Assembly (NCBI RefSeq): GCF_030653755.1
Contig: NZ_JAURYU010000049.1
Location: forward strand, 43,674 to 107,673
DNA: 64,000 nt
Direction of reading: 5' to 3'
From: Methylotenera sp.
Lineage (GTDB): Bacteria; Pseudomonadota; Gammaproteobacteria; Burkholderiales; Methylophilaceae
In this document: positions 9,030-19,280 of the stretch, piece by piece
Layout: each line of letters starts with the position of its first letter
Numbering within the stretch: position 1 is the stretch's first letter
Notes under the pieces: model-generated
What the model saw: the letters and a program-made list of their open reading frames with translations, nothing else
Told to the model about the DNA's origin: nothing
The model's database searches: none
Made by a program: the position numbers and the translations under genes

Positions 9030-9740
9030 TTATTTTACAGTAGCCAAAGATGCGCGCATTTCAGCCACAACAGTGTTGTAACGGTTTGCATCAGTATCTT
9101 TAGGTGAGCCAAAAATCGCTGAACCAGCCACAAATGTATCCGCGCCAGCACGTGCAATTTCTGCAATGTTTTGTGCGTTTACGCCACCATCTACTTCAAG
9201 CCAAATTTGACGGCCTGTTTTTTCGTAGTATGCATCGATTCTAGCGCGTGCTAATTTTAGTTTTTCCAATGTTTCAGGAATAAATTTCTGACCACCGAAA
9301 CCAGGGTTCACTGACATCAGTAAAATCATATCTACTTTGTCCATCACATGATCAAGGTAGCTTAATGAAGTAGCAGGGTTGAACACCAAGCCTGATTTAC
9401 AACCTAAATCACGCACCATCGCCAAACTACGGTCAATATGCTCTGAAGCTTCTGGGTGAAAAGTAATGATGTTTGCACCAGCTTTTGCAAAGTCAGGAAT
9501 AATACGGTCAACTGGTTTAACCATTAAATGCACATCAATCAACGCTCCTACTTTTTTTGCAGTTTCGCGAATTGCATCACACACCAATGGGCCAATGGTT
9601 AAGTTAGGCACGTAATGGTTGTCCATTACGTCAAAATGCACGATATCTGTGCCTGAGGTAATCACATCTTCAATCTCTTGACCAAGTTTGGCAAAGTTCG
9701 CAGAAAGAATACTTGGGGCAATTCTAAAAGTTTTATCCAT
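9030..9740 (-). CDS. rpe: Ribulose-phosphate 3-epimerase
   Basis: 236-aa TIM-barrel enzyme interconverting ribulose 5-phosphate and xylulose 5-phosphate. Signature segments are [33 protein letters not shown]-type [20 protein letters not shown] and EVDGGVN. The longest frame begins with a TTG at 9755, but ATG 9740 has GGA at good spacing and gives the normal N terminus ([10 protein letters not shown]). In methylotrophs this enzyme also feeds the ribulose monophosphate cycle. It is first in the rpe-gph-trpE run. Confidence 0.96.
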   Translation of the reverse strand: MDKTFRIAPSILSANFAKLGQEIEDVITSGTDIVHFDVMDNHYVPNLTIGPLVCDAIRETAKKVGALIDVHLMVKPVDRIIPDFAKAGANIITFHPEASEHIDRSLAMVRDLGCKSGLVFNPATSLSYLDHVMDKVDMILLMSVNPGFGGQKFIPETLEKLKLARARIDAYYEKTGRQIWLEVDGGVNAQNIAEIARAGADTFVAGSAIFGSPKDTDANRYNTVVAEMRASLATVK

Positions 9741-9857
9741 GGCAATATCCGTCAAATTAAATTTATTAATCAGTTTAAAGCGTTATTTTAACCTTATTTC
9801 ACACTAATAAGATGATGCTTCTTGCTTAAGATAGGCCAATCCCTCAAAATTACACTT

Positions 9858-11102
9858 ATGCAGTTATATGTTATAGGCGTGAACCACACAACCGCCCCCA
9901 TCCAAATCCGCGAGCATGTTGCTTTTAACAGCGATCATCTTGGTAGCGCCCTGCGCGATCTCACCATGAATAACGCTTCCGAAGCTGCGATTTTGTCTAC
10001 CTGTAACCGCACAGAACTTTATTGCAGCACAGATGATCCGCAAAAAGCACTGGCTTGGTTATCGCAATATCACAAAATTGAAGCAAACGAGATCGCCCCC
10101 TACATTTACACTCTGCCAGATGATGAAGCCGTTAAACATGCGTTTAGAGTGGCTTCTGGCTTAGATAGCATGGTGTTAGGCGAGCCACAAATTCTTGGTC
10201 AATTTAAGCAATCGGTTAAAATTGCACAGGATGCAGGCACCTTAGGCACACTATTACATAAGTTATTTCAACGCACGTTTGAAGTCGCTAAAGAAGTGCG
10301 CACCAATACAGATATTGGTGCTAATTCTATTTCAATGGCAGCAGCGGCAGTCAAGCTCTCTCAGCGTATTTTTGGTGACATTAGCGAACAAAAAGTACTA
10401 TTTATTGGCGCTGGAGAAATGATAGAACTTTGTGCAGACCATTTTGCCGCACAAAAGCCAAAGAGCATTACGATTGCCAACCGTAGCATTGAACGCGGCT
10501 CAACGCTTGCGCAAAAAATTAATGGCGAAGCGATTTTACTCAACGACCTGCCTACATACTTTGCAAACTTTGATATCGTCATCACTTCAACAGCAAGCAC
10601 CTTACCCATTATCGGCTTAGGCATGGTAGAAAGCGCCATTAGAACACGCCGCCACCGTCCGATTTTCATGGTGGACTTAGCTGTACCGCGCGATATTGAA
10701 CCTGAGGTGGCAGAGCTGGACGACGTATTTTTATATACTGTCGATGACTTAGCGCAAGTGGTGTCTGATGGCATTGAAAACAGGCAAACGGCAGCAGTTG
10801 AAGCAGAAATAATTGTCGCGACGCGTGTTGAAAACTTTATGCAGTGGTTTAAAAAGCGCGATGCAGTGCCCACCATCAAAGCCCTGCGCGACCAAGCCGA
10901 GCATATGCGTAAATCTGAACTGGAAAAAGCGTTAAAACTACTACAAAAAGGTGAGCGCCCTGAAAAAGCCTTAGAGGCACTTAGCGTGGCACTCACCAAC
11001 AAGTTTCTTCATGCCCCTAGCCATGCACTGAATAAAACACATGGCGACGAGCATGCGAAGCTCGAAGAAATTTTAAAAGATTTATATCAAATTAAAAGTT
11101 AA
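9858..11102 (+). CDS. hemA: Glutamyl-tRNA reductase
   Basis: 414-aa enzyme reducing glutamyl-tRNA to glutamate-1-semialdehyde, the first step of C5 heme synthesis. The start is ATG 9858, giving the standard N terminus [14 protein letters not shown]; a longer frame from TTG 9822 adds 12 atypical residues. The catalytic cysteine is C49 in [10 protein letters not shown]; the substrate pocket [15 protein letters not shown] and the NADPH fold VLFIGAGEM are present. It is divergent from rpe and followed by prfA-prmC, a conserved order, separated here by an unusual 102-nt structured element. Confidence 0.97.
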   Translation: MQLYVIGVNHTTAPIQIREHVAFNSDHLGSALRDLTMNNASEAAILSTCNRTELYCSTDDPQKALAWLSQYHKIEANEIAPYIYTLPDDEAVKHAFRVASGLDSMVLGEPQILGQFKQSVKIAQDAGTLGTLLHKLFQRTFEVAKEVRTNTDIGANSISMAAAAVKLSQRIFGDISEQKVLFIGAGEMIELCADHFAAQKPKSITIANRSIERGSTLAQKINGEAILLNDLPTYFANFDIVITSTASTLPIIGLGMVESAIRTRRHRPIFMVDLAVPRDIEPEVAELDDVFLYTVDDLAQVVSDGIENRQTAAVEAEIIVATRVENFMQWFKKRDAVPTIKALRDQAEHMRKSELEKALKLLQKGERPEKALEALSVALTNKFLHAPSHALNKTHGDEHAKLEEILKDLYQIKS

Positions 11103-11114
11103 GCCGTATTACTT

Positions 11115-11216
11115 ATTCCAATTCTAAATCATTCGTGCCTAGGCGACGAGGCGAAGACAGTGCTGTAGCACGGCGAGCCGAAGACAACAACGACACGAAT
11201 GATTTAGAATTGGAAT
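11115..11216. repeat. Nested inverted/direct repeat element between hemA and prfA
   Basis: Perfect 23-bp inverted repeats at 11115-11137 and 11194-11216 enclose 56 nt. Inside, two 15-nt direct repeats (GACGAGGCGAAGACA at 11145-11159 and GGCGAGCCGAAGACA at 11172-11186, 13/15 identical) flank exactly a 12-nt hairpin GTGCTGTAGCAC at 11160-11171. The core is GC-rich while the arms are AT-rich. The RNA could form one long stem with a structured top. No U-tract follows, so a simple terminator is unlikely. No second copy was seen in this window. It may be a MITE-like or dispersed intergenic repeat. Confidence 0.85.
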
Positions 11217-11244
11217 TAAGCAATAAAACCTTGAGAAACACATA

Positions 11245-12327
11245 ATGAAACCAAGCATGATTACCAAACTCGCCAACTTGAGCGAGCGCCTAGATGAAAT
11301 TGACCGTTTGATGAGCAGTGAGGGCATCACTAACGATATGGACAATTATCGCAAACTCACACGAGAACATGCCGAAATCACGCCTATCGTAGAGCAATAT
11401 CGTGCCTTTGTGCAGGCTGAAGCTGACATCAGTGAAGCGCAAACCATGCTGAGCGACCCAGAGATGAAAGCGTTTGCTCAAGAAGAAATTGAAACGGGCA
11501 AAGCAAAACTAGAAGCCATTGAAGCTGCGTTACAAACATTGTTACTACCTAAAGACCCTAATGATGAGAAAAATATCTTCTTAGAAATCCGCGCAGGTAC
11601 AGGTGGTGATGAGTCAGGTTTATTTGCTGGCGATCTTTACCGCATGTACTCTCGCTATGCAGAACGCCAAGGCTGGAAAGTTGAAGTCATGTCTGCCAAC
11701 GAAGGCGAAATGGGCGGCTACAAAGAAATTATCGCCAAAATTGAAGGCTACGGCGCTTACTCAAAACTGAAGTTTGAGAGTGGCGGTCACCGTGTACAAC
11801 GTGTACCTGACACCGAAACCCAAGGTCGTATTCATACTAGCGCATGTACGGTAGCTGTATTACCAGAGGCTGATGAAATTAACGACGTAGCCATCAACCC
11901 TGCGGATGTGCGTATCGACACCTTCCGCGCGAGTGGTGCAGGCGGGCAACACATTAACAAAACCGATTCAGCCGTACGCCTAACGCACGCCCCTACAGGC
12001 ATTGTGGTGGAATGCCAAGAAGGCCGCAGCCAACATGCGAACAAGGCGCAAGCATTTGCCGTATTGGCCGCACGCATCAAAGCCAAACAAGTGGACGAGC
12101 AACAAAGTAAAATCGCTAGCGAGCGTAAAAGCTTAATCGGTAGTGGTGACCGCTCAGAGCGCATTCGCACCTACAATTACCCACAAGGCCGTATTACCGA
12201 CCACCGCATCAACCTGACCTTATACAAAATTGATGCGATTACAGAAGGTGATATGGATGAGTTGATTGGCGCATTGTCAGCAGAGCATCAGGCTGACTTA
12301 CTAGCCAGCTTAGGCGACGACAACTAA
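11245..12327 (+). CDS. prfA: Peptide chain release factor 1
   Basis: 360-aa release factor for UAA and UAG. The GGQ loop that triggers peptidyl-tRNA hydrolysis is in [19 protein letters not shown]. The stop-recognition tripeptide position reads PDT ([12 protein letters not shown]), where E. coli RF1 has PAT; both ends of the P-x-T motif that marks RF1 over RF2 are kept. It is directly followed by prmC, whose product methylates the GGQ glutamine. Confidence 0.97.
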   Translation: MKPSMITKLANLSERLDEIDRLMSSEGITNDMDNYRKLTREHAEITPIVEQYRAFVQAEADISEAQTMLSDPEMKAFAQEEIETGKAKLEAIEAALQTLLLPKDPNDEKNIFLEIRAGTGGDESGLFAGDLYRMYSRYAERQGWKVEVMSANEGEMGGYKEIIAKIEGYGAYSKLKFESGGHRVQRVPDTETQGRIHTSACTVAVLPEADEINDVAINPADVRIDTFRASGAGGQHINKTDSAVRLTHAPTGIVVECQEGRSQHANKAQAFAVLAARIKAKQVDEQQSKIASERKSLIGSGDRSERIRTYNYPQGRITDHRINLTLYKIDAITEGDMDELIGALSAEHQADLLASLGDDN

Positions 12328-13206
12328 TTGACGCGGACTGTACGCACCGCTTGGATAGAAGCGCAGCAACGCATCATTGAGCAGCTATCGCTAGAGGCTA
12401 ATGAGGCGAAGTTTGAAGCGCAACTGTTACTACAAAACGCGTTAAACGTTAATCGTGCTTGGTTAATAGCGCACGAGAGTGACGCACTACAAGACAATGT
12501 AAAGGCTAGCTTCGAATCCCTACTTGCGCGCAGACTACTAGGTGAACCAATTGCCTATATATTTGGTTACCGTGAATTTTTTGGTCTGAATTTAATTGTG
12601 TCGCCTGACACACTCATCCCACGGCCAGATACTGAAACTTTAGTAGAAGCTGCCTTAAATAGAATCCCCACCGATGTACGCTATTCAGTGCTAGATTTAG
12701 GCACAGGAACGGGTGCAGTCGCACTGGCAATCGCCAAACATCGCCCAGAAGCACAAGTGATGGCAATTGACGCATCAAGCACAGCACTGGACATTGCCAA
12801 GCGCAACGCGACACAATTAGCACTCACAAATATTGATTTGCGCTTGAGTAACTGGTTCTCAGCACTGGAAGGTGAAAGATTTCATCTGATTGTCAGCAAC
12901 CCACCCTACATTGAGCAGCATGACACACACCTCACGCAAGGGGATTTAAGATTTGAACCCATATCAGCACTAGCCTCTGGTGCAGATGGCCTTGATGACA
13001 TTCGGGAAATCATAGATAACTGCCTATTACACATGCAACCCCAAGGCTGGCTGATGTTAGAACATGGCTATAACCAAGCACATTTAGTGACAGACCTAAT
13101 GGCACAGACTGGACTGGTGGCGATAGAAACCATTGAGGATTTTGGTGGCAACAATCGCGTAACCATCGGTAAAAATCCACTCATCGTGAGCACCCATTGG
13201 GACTAA
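12328..13206 (+). CDS. prmC: Peptide chain release factor N5-glutamine methyltransferase
   Basis: 292-aa SAM-dependent methyltransferase that modifies the GGQ glutamine of release factors. Motif I is VLDLGTGTGAVALAIA and the catalytic NPPY is in LIVSNPPYIEQHD; the N-terminal helical domain and PDTLIPRPDTE are typical. The start is TTG at 12328, immediately after the prfA TAA, with no alternative ATG before the conserved N-terminal domain, so translation is probably coupled to prfA. Confidence 0.95.
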   Translation: MTRTVRTAWIEAQQRIIEQLSLEANEAKFEAQLLLQNALNVNRAWLIAHESDALQDNVKASFESLLARRLLGEPIAYIFGYREFFGLNLIVSPDTLIPRPDTETLVEAALNRIPTDVRYSVLDLGTGTGAVALAIAKHRPEAQVMAIDASSTALDIAKRNATQLALTNIDLRLSNWFSALEGERFHLIVSNPPYIEQHDTHLTQGDLRFEPISALASGADGLDDIREIIDNCLLHMQPQGWLMLEHGYNQAHLVTDLMAQTGLVAIETIEDFGGNNRVTIGKNPLIVSTHWD

Positions 13207-13272
13207 CGCTACCTGAACCAAGTCGTAACGCTTTTGTCAGATACTGAACGTAACATTGTCGGAGAGCGCTCA

Positions 13273-13752
13273 ATGCCAGAAGCAAATCAACTCATACTAA
13301 TCGCTTACACTAGCGTTGCAACGCACCAAATGTCGCACGACGAATTATTAGCACTTCTTAATCACGCACGCACCTGCAACCAAAGTCAAGGCATCACCGG
13401 TATGTTGCTCTATATGGATGATTGCTTCTTTCAAGTACTGGAAGGTGAAGAGCAGTTAGTGGATGATTTATATGACAAAATATGCCTAGACCAACGAAAC
13501 CACCACGTTGTTAAACTTATTAGAGAGCCCATTACTGAGCGTAGCTTTACAGAATGGACCATGAGTTACGAACATGTATCTCGTGAAGACATGGCATCCT
13601 TCACGGGACTCACTGACTACCTTGACCAAGATCACCCAGGCTTTAACGGCATGGCTACAAGTCGCGCACGCAAACTCATTGAGTCATTTAAGCACGGGCA
13701 ATGGCATCGCCATGACTTAACCCAACAAAAATTTATACACATCGGCACATAG
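13273..13752 (+). CDS. BLUF domain blue-light photoreceptor, short form
   Basis: 159-aa protein consisting almost only of a BLUF (flavin-binding blue-light sensing) domain. The key residues sit at the family's spacing: Y12 (IAYTS), N36 (CNQSQGITG), Q54 (FFQVLEG), W95 and M97 (EWTMSY), matching AppA Y21, N45, Q63, W104 and M106. ATG 13273 has GGAG 8 nt upstream; an in-frame TTG at 13234 lacks this. There is no attached output domain, so it should act through a protein partner. It sits between prmC and metX. A GGDEF/EAL protein lies 7 kb away, but no link is shown. Confidence 0.92.
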   Translation: MPEANQLILIAYTSVATHQMSHDELLALLNHARTCNQSQGITGMLLYMDDCFFQVLEGEEQLVDDLYDKICLDQRNHHVVKLIREPITERSFTEWTMSYEHVSREDMASFTGLTDYLDQDHPGFNGMATSRARKLIESFKHGQWHRHDLTQQKFIHIGT

Positions 13753-13765
13753 CGCATAAGCAACA

Positions 13766-13794
13766 TCAACATTTGCAGTTGCTCATAGTATAAT
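13766..13794 (+). promoter_or_regulatory. Predicted metX promoter (possible leaderless transcript)
   Basis: TCAACA (13766-13771) and a perfect TATAAT (13789-13794) are separated by 17 nt. The expected transcription start falls at about 13801, the A of the metX ATG, and no Shine-Dalgarno sequence lies in between. Confidence 0.45.
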
Positions 13795-13800
13795 CACCGC

Positions 13801-14943
13801 ATGTCTGAAAATAACTCTATCGGCATTGTTGCCCCAAAAACTGCATCGTTTAGCGAACCGCTTGTCCTAAAAAGTGGCGCAGTACTCACGCAATTTGACC
13901 TTGTTTACGAAACCTACGGCACATTAAATGCCGACAAGTCCAATGCAGTTCTGATTTGCCATGCACTCTCAGGTACACATCATGTCGCTGGCAAATACTC
14001 AGAACAAGACAAATACCCAGGCTGGTGGGACAACTTAATTGGCCCCAATAAACCACTTGATACCAAGAAATTTTTCGTCATCGGCGTTAATAATTTAGGC
14101 GGCTGTCATGGTAGCTCTGGTCCTGTCAGCACCAATCCAGCAACTGGTAAACCATGGGGGTCCGCTTTCCCGATTGTCACAGTGGAAGATTGGGTAAACT
14201 CCCAAGCACGCTTATTGGATTACCTAGGCATCACTCAACTAGCGGCTGTGATTGGCGGCAGCTTAGGTGGCATGCAAGCATTGCAATGGACTATCGCTTA
14301 CCCTGACCGCGTACGCCACGCGCTGGTCATTGCCTCTGCACCCAACCTCACCGCACAAAATATGGCATTTAATGAGGTTGCACGCCAGGCCATTATTACA
14401 GACCCGGAATTTCATGGTGGCGACTATTACGAACATGGCGTGGTACCTCGTCGCGGCTTGCGTATTGCGCGTATGCTTGGTCACATCACTTACTTGAGCG
14501 ATGACGCCATGGGTGAGAAATTTGGCCGCAAACTTAAGGATAACATCAAATATAGCTTTGATGTTGAGTTTGAAATGGAGTCTTACTTGCGTTACCAAGG
14601 CGATAAATTCGCTGGCGAGTTTGATGCCAACACGTATTTGCGCATGACGCGCGCATTAGATTATTACGACCCTGCGCTTGCTTTTGGTGGTGACCTCAGT
14701 AAAACACTGAGCCAAACCAAAGCAAAATTTCTAGTACTGTCATTCACTAGCGATTGGCGCTTTTCACCTGCACGTTCACGCGAAATTGTGAAAGCGTTAC
14801 TCGATAACGAAAGCACGGTCAGCTACGCAGAGGTAACCGCAGCACATGGCCATGATGCCTTTTTAATGCCTGACGCACATTACCACGCTATTTTGCGTAC
14901 TTATTTAAGCAATATTGAAGTTGGTGGCAACCATGCAGAATAA
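13801..14943 (+). CDS. metX: Homoserine O-acyltransferase
   Basis: 380-aa alpha/beta-hydrolase enzyme that activates homoserine for methionine synthesis. The nucleophile elbow is [12 protein letters not shown], the oxyanion region is [11 protein letters not shown], and the catalytic His is in [12 protein letters not shown]. Proteobacterial members may use succinyl- or acetyl-CoA; the sequence alone does not settle this. It overlaps metW by 11 nt, the normal metX-metW pair. The start ATG lacks a Shine-Dalgarno sequence. Confidence 0.95.
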   Translation: MSENNSIGIVAPKTASFSEPLVLKSGAVLTQFDLVYETYGTLNADKSNAVLICHALSGTHHVAGKYSEQDKYPGWWDNLIGPNKPLDTKKFFVIGVNNLGGCHGSSGPVSTNPATGKPWGSAFPIVTVEDWVNSQARLLDYLGITQLAAVIGGSLGGMQALQWTIAYPDRVRHALVIASAPNLTAQNMAFNEVARQAIITDPEFHGGDYYEHGVVPRRGLRIARMLGHITYLSDDAMGEKFGRKLKDNIKYSFDVEFEMESYLRYQGDKFAGEFDANTYLRMTRALDYYDPALAFGGDLSKTLSQTKAKFLVLSFTSDWRFSPARSREIVKALLDNESTVSYAEVTAAHGHDAFLMPDAHYHAILRTYLSNIEVGGNHAE

Positions 14944-15550
14944 TGTAAATATTACAAAAAATGTTGCGCAATACCGTCAAGATTTTGCGATTATCGCAAA
15001 TTGGGTGAAGTTTGGCTCTAAAGTGCTTGATTTAGGGTGTGGGGACGGTGAATTATTGCAATTTTTACATAGCGCACTTGAAACTAAAGGGTATGGCGTA
15101 GAAAAAAACGATGCCAATCTACTTGCTTGTATTGCAAACGGCACAAACGTCATCCAAATGGACCTTGAAGATGGTCTGTCAGGCTTTGAAGATCAGTCAT
15201 TTAACACCGTGATTCTTTCGCAAACGTTGCAAGCCATGCACAATACTGAAGAAATTGTATTGGAGATGCTGCGCGTCGGTAAGGAAATTATCGTCACATT
15301 CCCAAACTTCGGCTACTGGCGCAACCGCATGCAAATTACGGCAGGGCGCATGCCAGTCTCTAAAGCGTTACCATACCAATGGTATGACACGCCCAATGTA
15401 CACCTTTGCACCATTAATGATTTTGACGAATTTTGCCATCATCACAATATTGAAATATTAGAACGTCGCGTGATTACAGATGGCAAAGAAGTGAACTTCA
15501 TGCCCAACCTGCTTGGTAGCCTAGCAATGTACCGCTTAAAATCCAAGTAA
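14933..15550 (+). CDS. metW: Methionine biosynthesis protein MetW
   Basis: 205-aa class I SAM methyltransferase fold ([15 protein letters not shown]) that partners MetX in many beta/gammaproteobacteria. ATG 14933 lies inside the end of metX after GGTGG; a TTG at 14915 would add six residues and is less likely. Typical MetW segments are [37 protein letters not shown] split over the centre, and the C-terminal [10 protein letters not shown]. Its last base overlaps the next gene's ATG. Confidence 0.94.
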   Translation: MQNNVNITKNVAQYRQDFAIIANWVKFGSKVLDLGCGDGELLQFLHSALETKGYGVEKNDANLLACIANGTNVIQMDLEDGLSGFEDQSFNTVILSQTLQAMHNTEEIVLEMLRVGKEIIVTFPNFGYWRNRMQITAGRMPVSKALPYQWYDTPNVHLCTINDFDEFCHHHNIEILERRVITDGKEVNFMPNLLGSLAMYRLKSK

Positions 15551-16884
15551 TGACTTTGCAAACAATAGCACCACCCACCATCAGAGAATCACTTATGAGC
15601 AAAAAAATGCTCATCTGTGTATTTACAGGCTTTAGCTCGGGGCTACCTCTCTTCATACTCATCAGCCTACTACCAGCTTGGCTACGTTCTGAAGGGGTAG
15701 ATCTTAAGTCAATTGGTCTGTTTGCATTAATCAGCCTGCCATTTACATGGAAATTTCTGTGGGCACCGCTGTTTGACCGCTTCACCCCACCACTCGGTCG
15801 CCGCCGCGGCTGGCTGGTCATCTGGCAAGTATTATTACTATTATCGATCCCAGCTTTTGGTGCATTTAACCCAAAGTTTGACATTTGGAGCATTGCATAC
15901 CTAGCCACGGTTGTGGCCTTCTTTAGTGCATGCCAAGACATTGTATTGGATGCCTACCGACGAGAGTTACTAATAGATGCTGAGCTAGGCCTTGGTAATG
16001 CCGTGCATGTAAATGCATATAAAATTGCAGGCTTAGTACCAGGCTCGCTATCACTGATTCTTGCAGACCACATGCCATGGAGTAGCGTGTTTATCATCAC
16101 GGCACTATTTATGTTGCCAGGCCTCGTTATGACGTTATTAGTCAAAGAACCTGCCTTAAGATACGGCGCACCAAAAACTTTACGTGCTGCGATTGTAGAA
16201 CCATTCAAAGAGTTTATTGAGCGTAACGGACTAAAATCCGCTCTATTCATCTTGGCGTTTATTTTTCTATATAAGTTAGGGGATAGCATGACCACCGCGC
16301 TGGCAACCCCATTTTATTTAGACATGGGTTACAGCAAAACTGAAATCGGCTTAATCGCCAAGAATGCAGGCTTATGGCCCAGTGTGCTAGGTGGCCTAAT
16401 CGGTGGTCTGTGGATGATCAAGCTTGGTATCAACAAATCGCTATGGGTATTCGGTGCAGTGCAGATGGTCGCTATCTTAGGCTTTGCTTGGCTTGCGGAT
16501 GCAGCAACCAACCCTACATTATTCAGCTCATTTTTTGAGTTACAAATCTTCGGTGCCAGCTTTGCCTTACAAGAACGTTTAGTGTGGCTAGCAATGGTCA
16601 TTGGAGTAGAGGCACTGGGCGTAGGGCTAGGCACTGCCGCTTTTGTTGCCTATATTGCTAAAACTACGCACCCACTTTATACCGCCACCCAATTCGCATT
16701 GTTTACCAGCTTGGCAGCAGTACCGCGTACATTTGCCAATGCCGCAACAGGCTACATGGTAGAGAGCATGGGATGGCGAGACTTCTTTATTCTGTGCTTT
16801 TTGATTGCCATCCCTGGCATGGCGCTCTTATTAAAAATAGCACCATGGAATGAAACTGCAAAAGACATCCAATATAACAACTAA
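15550..16884 (+). CDS. ampG: AmpG-family muropeptide permease (MFS)
   Basis: 444-aa inner-membrane MFS protein with about 12-14 hydrophobic helices. Typical AmpG segments are FTGFSSGLPLFIL, LPAWLRSEGVDLKSIGLF, FTWKFLWAPLFDRF and LGRRRGWL. Characterised AmpG imports anhydro-muropeptides for cell-wall recycling. The start codon overlaps the metW stop (TAATG). mpl at 53.6 kb belongs to the same recycling pathway. It converges on xth with a gap of only 3 nt. Confidence 0.88.
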   Translation: MTLQTIAPPTIRESLMSKKMLICVFTGFSSGLPLFILISLLPAWLRSEGVDLKSIGLFALISLPFTWKFLWAPLFDRFTPPLGRRRGWLVIWQVLLLLSIPAFGAFNPKFDIWSIAYLATVVAFFSACQDIVLDAYRRELLIDAELGLGNAVHVNAYKIAGLVPGSLSLILADHMPWSSVFIITALFMLPGLVMTLLVKEPALRYGAPKTLRAAIVEPFKEFIERNGLKSALFILAFIFLYKLGDSMTTALATPFYLDMGYSKTEIGLIAKNAGLWPSVLGGLIGGLWMIKLGINKSLWVFGAVQMVAILGFAWLADAATNPTLFSSFFELQIFGASFALQERLVWLAMVIGVEALGVGLGTAAFVAYIAKTTHPLYTATQFALFTSLAAVPRTFANAATGYMVESMGWRDFFILCFLIAIPGMALLLKIAPWNETAKDIQYNN

Positions 16885-16887
16885 ACG

Positions 16888-17658
16888 CTATTGATATTCC
16901 ACAATTAAGGGTGCATGGTCACTAAAGCGCTCATCTTTATAGATGCTACTGCTAACAGCTTTATTCGCAAAATCAGTTGTCGCAATCTGATAATCAATAC
17001 GCCAACCCACGTTTTTAGCCCACGCCTGTCCGCGATTGCTCCACCATGTATAACACGCATCGGTAGTTTCTGGGTGTAACTTACGGTACACATCCACCCA
17101 GCCAACATCATCAAACAACGCAGTCAGCCAAGCACGCTCCTCAGGCAAAAATCCTGAGTTTTTGCGATTACCTTTATAGTTTTTAAGATCAATTTCTTGA
17201 TGCGCGATATTCCAATCACCACAAATCACCACATCACGCCCACTATCTTTAAGCATTTTCAGGTGTAGCATGAAGCGCTCCATCACACTAAACTTAAAGG
17301 CTTGGCGCTCCTCCCCACTTGAGCCAGAAGGCAAATATAGCGACACCACACTTAAATTGCCAAATCTTGCCTCGATATAACGCCCTTCTCTATCAATATC
17401 AGCAATACCCAAGCCTACTATAATGCTATCTGGCTGCGTTTTTGAGTAGATACCTACACCGCTATAACCTTTTTTCTCTGCGTAATGAAAATAGCCAAAA
17501 TAGCCATCTGGATTGAGCATTTCATCGCTCATATCGCCAACTTGCGCTTTGATTTCTTGCATACACACGATGTCTGCATCTTGTTTTTTTAACCATGCAT
17601 ACAGACCTTTATTGGTTGCGGAGCGAATGCCATTTAAATTTAACGATATAATCTTCAA
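16888..17658 (-). CDS. xth: Exodeoxyribonuclease III (AP endonuclease)
   Basis: 256-aa Mg-dependent endonuclease/exonuclease/phosphatase fold enzyme of base-excision repair. Conserved residues are in LNLNGIRSA, CMQEIKAQ, GYSGVGIYSK, GDWNIAHQEIDL and the C-terminal FSDHAPLIVEY. It is divergent from pyrE (32 nt apart) and convergent with ampG. Confidence 0.94.
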   Translation of the reverse strand: MKIISLNLNGIRSATNKGLYAWLKKQDADIVCMQEIKAQVGDMSDEMLNPDGYFGYFHYAEKKGYSGVGIYSKTQPDSIIVGLGIADIDREGRYIEARFGNLSVVSLYLPSGSSGEERQAFKFSVMERFMLHLKMLKDSGRDVVICGDWNIAHQEIDLKNYKGNRKNSGFLPEERAWLTALFDDVGWVDVYRKLHPETTDACYTWWSNRGQAWAKNVGWRIDYQIATTDFANKAVSSSIYKDERFSDHAPLIVEYQ

Positions 17659-17690
17659 AACTTAATTCCAAATAATGAACAGAAGCTATT

Positions 17691-18344
17691 ATGACTCAAT
17701 CACTCGATCAATTCAGGCAAGATTTTATCGCATTTGCGATTCAAAAAGAGGTTTTAAAATTTGGTGAATTTAAAACCAAAGCAGGGCGACTAAGCCCTTA
17801 CTTTTTTAATGCTGGTTTATTTAATGACGGTGAAAGCCTGATGAAGCTAGGCGAATTTTACGCTAAGGCCATTAAAAACTCTGGTATTGAATTTGACATG
17901 CTATTTGGCCCAGCCTACAAGGGCATTACATTAGCGGCAAGTATTGCGATTGCACTTGCCAAAGATGGTCACAATGTACCCTATGCATACAACCGCAAGG
18001 AAGCCAAAGATCACGGTGAAGGCGGTGTCATTGTAGGGAGCCCACTTAAGGGTCGAGTTCTCATCATCGATGATGTAATTTCAGCAGGCACGTCAGTACG
18101 TGAATCTGTTGAACTCATCAATGCCAGCGGCGCCAGTGCTTGTGGCGTGGCAATTGCTATCGACAGGCAGGAGAAAGGCCTAGGCGAGCTTTCAGCAGTA
18201 CAGGAAGTGATCAACACCAACAAAATACCCGTGTGCGCTATTGCTAATCTAAATGATTTATTGACTTATTTACATGACAAAACTGAGATGGCGCAAAATT
18301 TGCATGCAGTTGAAGCGTATCGACAAAAATATGGTGTCATTTAG
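17691..18344 (+). CDS. pyrE: Orotate phosphoribosyltransferase
   Basis: 217-aa pyrimidine-synthesis enzyme that joins orotate to PRPP. The PRPP-binding motif is [17 protein letters not shown], the N terminus has [19 protein letters not shown], and the flexible loop [15 protein letters not shown] carries the catalytic lysine. Length is typical. Confidence 0.97.
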   Translation: MTQSLDQFRQDFIAFAIQKEVLKFGEFKTKAGRLSPYFFNAGLFNDGESLMKLGEFYAKAIKNSGIEFDMLFGPAYKGITLAASIAIALAKDGHNVPYAYNRKEAKDHGEGGVIVGSPLKGRVLIIDDVISAGTSVRESVELINASGASACGVAIAIDRQEKGLGELSAVQEVINTNKIPVCAIANLNDLLTYLHDKTEMAQNLHAVEAYRQKYGVI

Positions 18345-18431
18345 TTAACTATAGAAAATTTGCTACAACATGCTTCCTGATCAACTGGATTCATAGCTAA
18401 TGTAACAACCAGAAAGGTTACCCACATCAAC

Positions 18432-19118
18432 ATGGCAAGATTGTTTGAACCGTTACAAAAGCCAATCTTATCGGCTTCAGCAGCAACCAATCCGCTTGCC
18501 ACCAGTGTGATGTGGACATTAGGACTATGCCTAATGCTGTGTTCAATCCAATATGCACAAGCCGAGAGTTCAGGCCGCATATTAAAATGGAAAGATGAAA
18601 AAGGAGTCACTCATTATGGTGACTCCATCCCCACCCAATACATCAACCGTGAAAGCTCTCTAATTAACCGTCAGGGCATCACCGTTAAACACAATAAGCC
18701 AGCCGCAACTCAAGACAATACAGTTGAGCTTGCAAAAATAGAATACGCCAAATCTGAACAAGCTAAAAAAGATAAAGCATTACTTGGGGCATTTACTAAC
18801 GTCAACGAAATTGACCTAGCACTGGAGCGTAATATTCAGCTAGATAAAATTGCACTAGAGAATTTACAGCAAGAAAAAGCTAATCATCAAAAAAATCTTA
18901 TTGCAAAAGAGACAATGGCGGCCAGCTTTGAAAAAAGAAAGAAAGTGACGCCTAAAGAGCTGAAAGCTGATATTGCAAACGAGCAAGAGCAGATTGCTAG
19001 CTTAGATGAAAAAATAGCAGCACGAAATACAGCGATTAGCGCCACTCGAAAACGTTTTGATGAAGATAAAAAACGCTACCTCTTACTTAAGAGTCAGCCT
19101 GGTAAAGAAACGCCATAA
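18432..19118 (+). CDS. Exported DUF4124 protein with coiled-coil tail
   Basis: 228-aa predicted periplasmic protein of unknown function. After a signal peptide (MWTLGLCLMLCSIQYAQA) comes a DUF4124 segment, ILKWKDEKGVTHYGDSIP, then a long Lys/Glu/Gln/Ala-rich helical region (about residues 85-220) likely to form a coiled coil. The start is uncertain: ATG 18432 gives an extra 26 residues before the signal core, ATG 18510 gives a conventional signal peptide. Convergent with gatB across a bidirectional terminator. Confidence 0.75.
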   Translation: MARLFEPLQKPILSASAATNPLATSVMWTLGLCLMLCSIQYAQAESSGRILKWKDEKGVTHYGDSIPTQYINRESSLINRQGITVKHNKPAATQDNTVELAKIEYAKSEQAKKDKALLGAFTNVNEIDLALERNIQLDKIALENLQQEKANHQKNLIAKETMAASFEKRKKVTPKELKADIANEQEQIASLDEKIAARNTAISATRKRFDEDKKRYLLLKSQPGKETP

Positions 19119-19192
19119 ATTACGAAGTAAACTTTCGTTTAATAATTGCTCACAATCAAACCCGTAAATCTAAATTACCAGCCTAAAATTAA

Positions 19193-19222
19193 AAAAGCCT
19201 TATGGGTCACCGCAAGGCTTTT
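19193..19222. terminator. Bidirectional terminator between the DUF4124 gene and gatB
   Basis: AAAAGCCTT (19193-19201) and AAGGCTTTT (19214-19222) form a 9-bp stem with a 12-nt loop and A/T flanks on both sides, suited to stopping transcription from either convergent gene. Confidence 0.8.
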
Positions 19223-19280
19223 ATCTTAAGACTCTCTATTTAATTACTTACAAAAACTAAACTGACATCAGTGTTAGGGT

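Noticed and set aside
11820..11835. Altered stop-codon recognition in RF1 (PDT instead of PAT)
   Set aside because: The middle residue of P-x-T is known to vary among RF1 proteins; the outer residues and GGQ are intact.
13753..13800. SAM riboswitch upstream of metX
   Set aside because: The gap is under 50 nt and holds only a promoter-like sequence.
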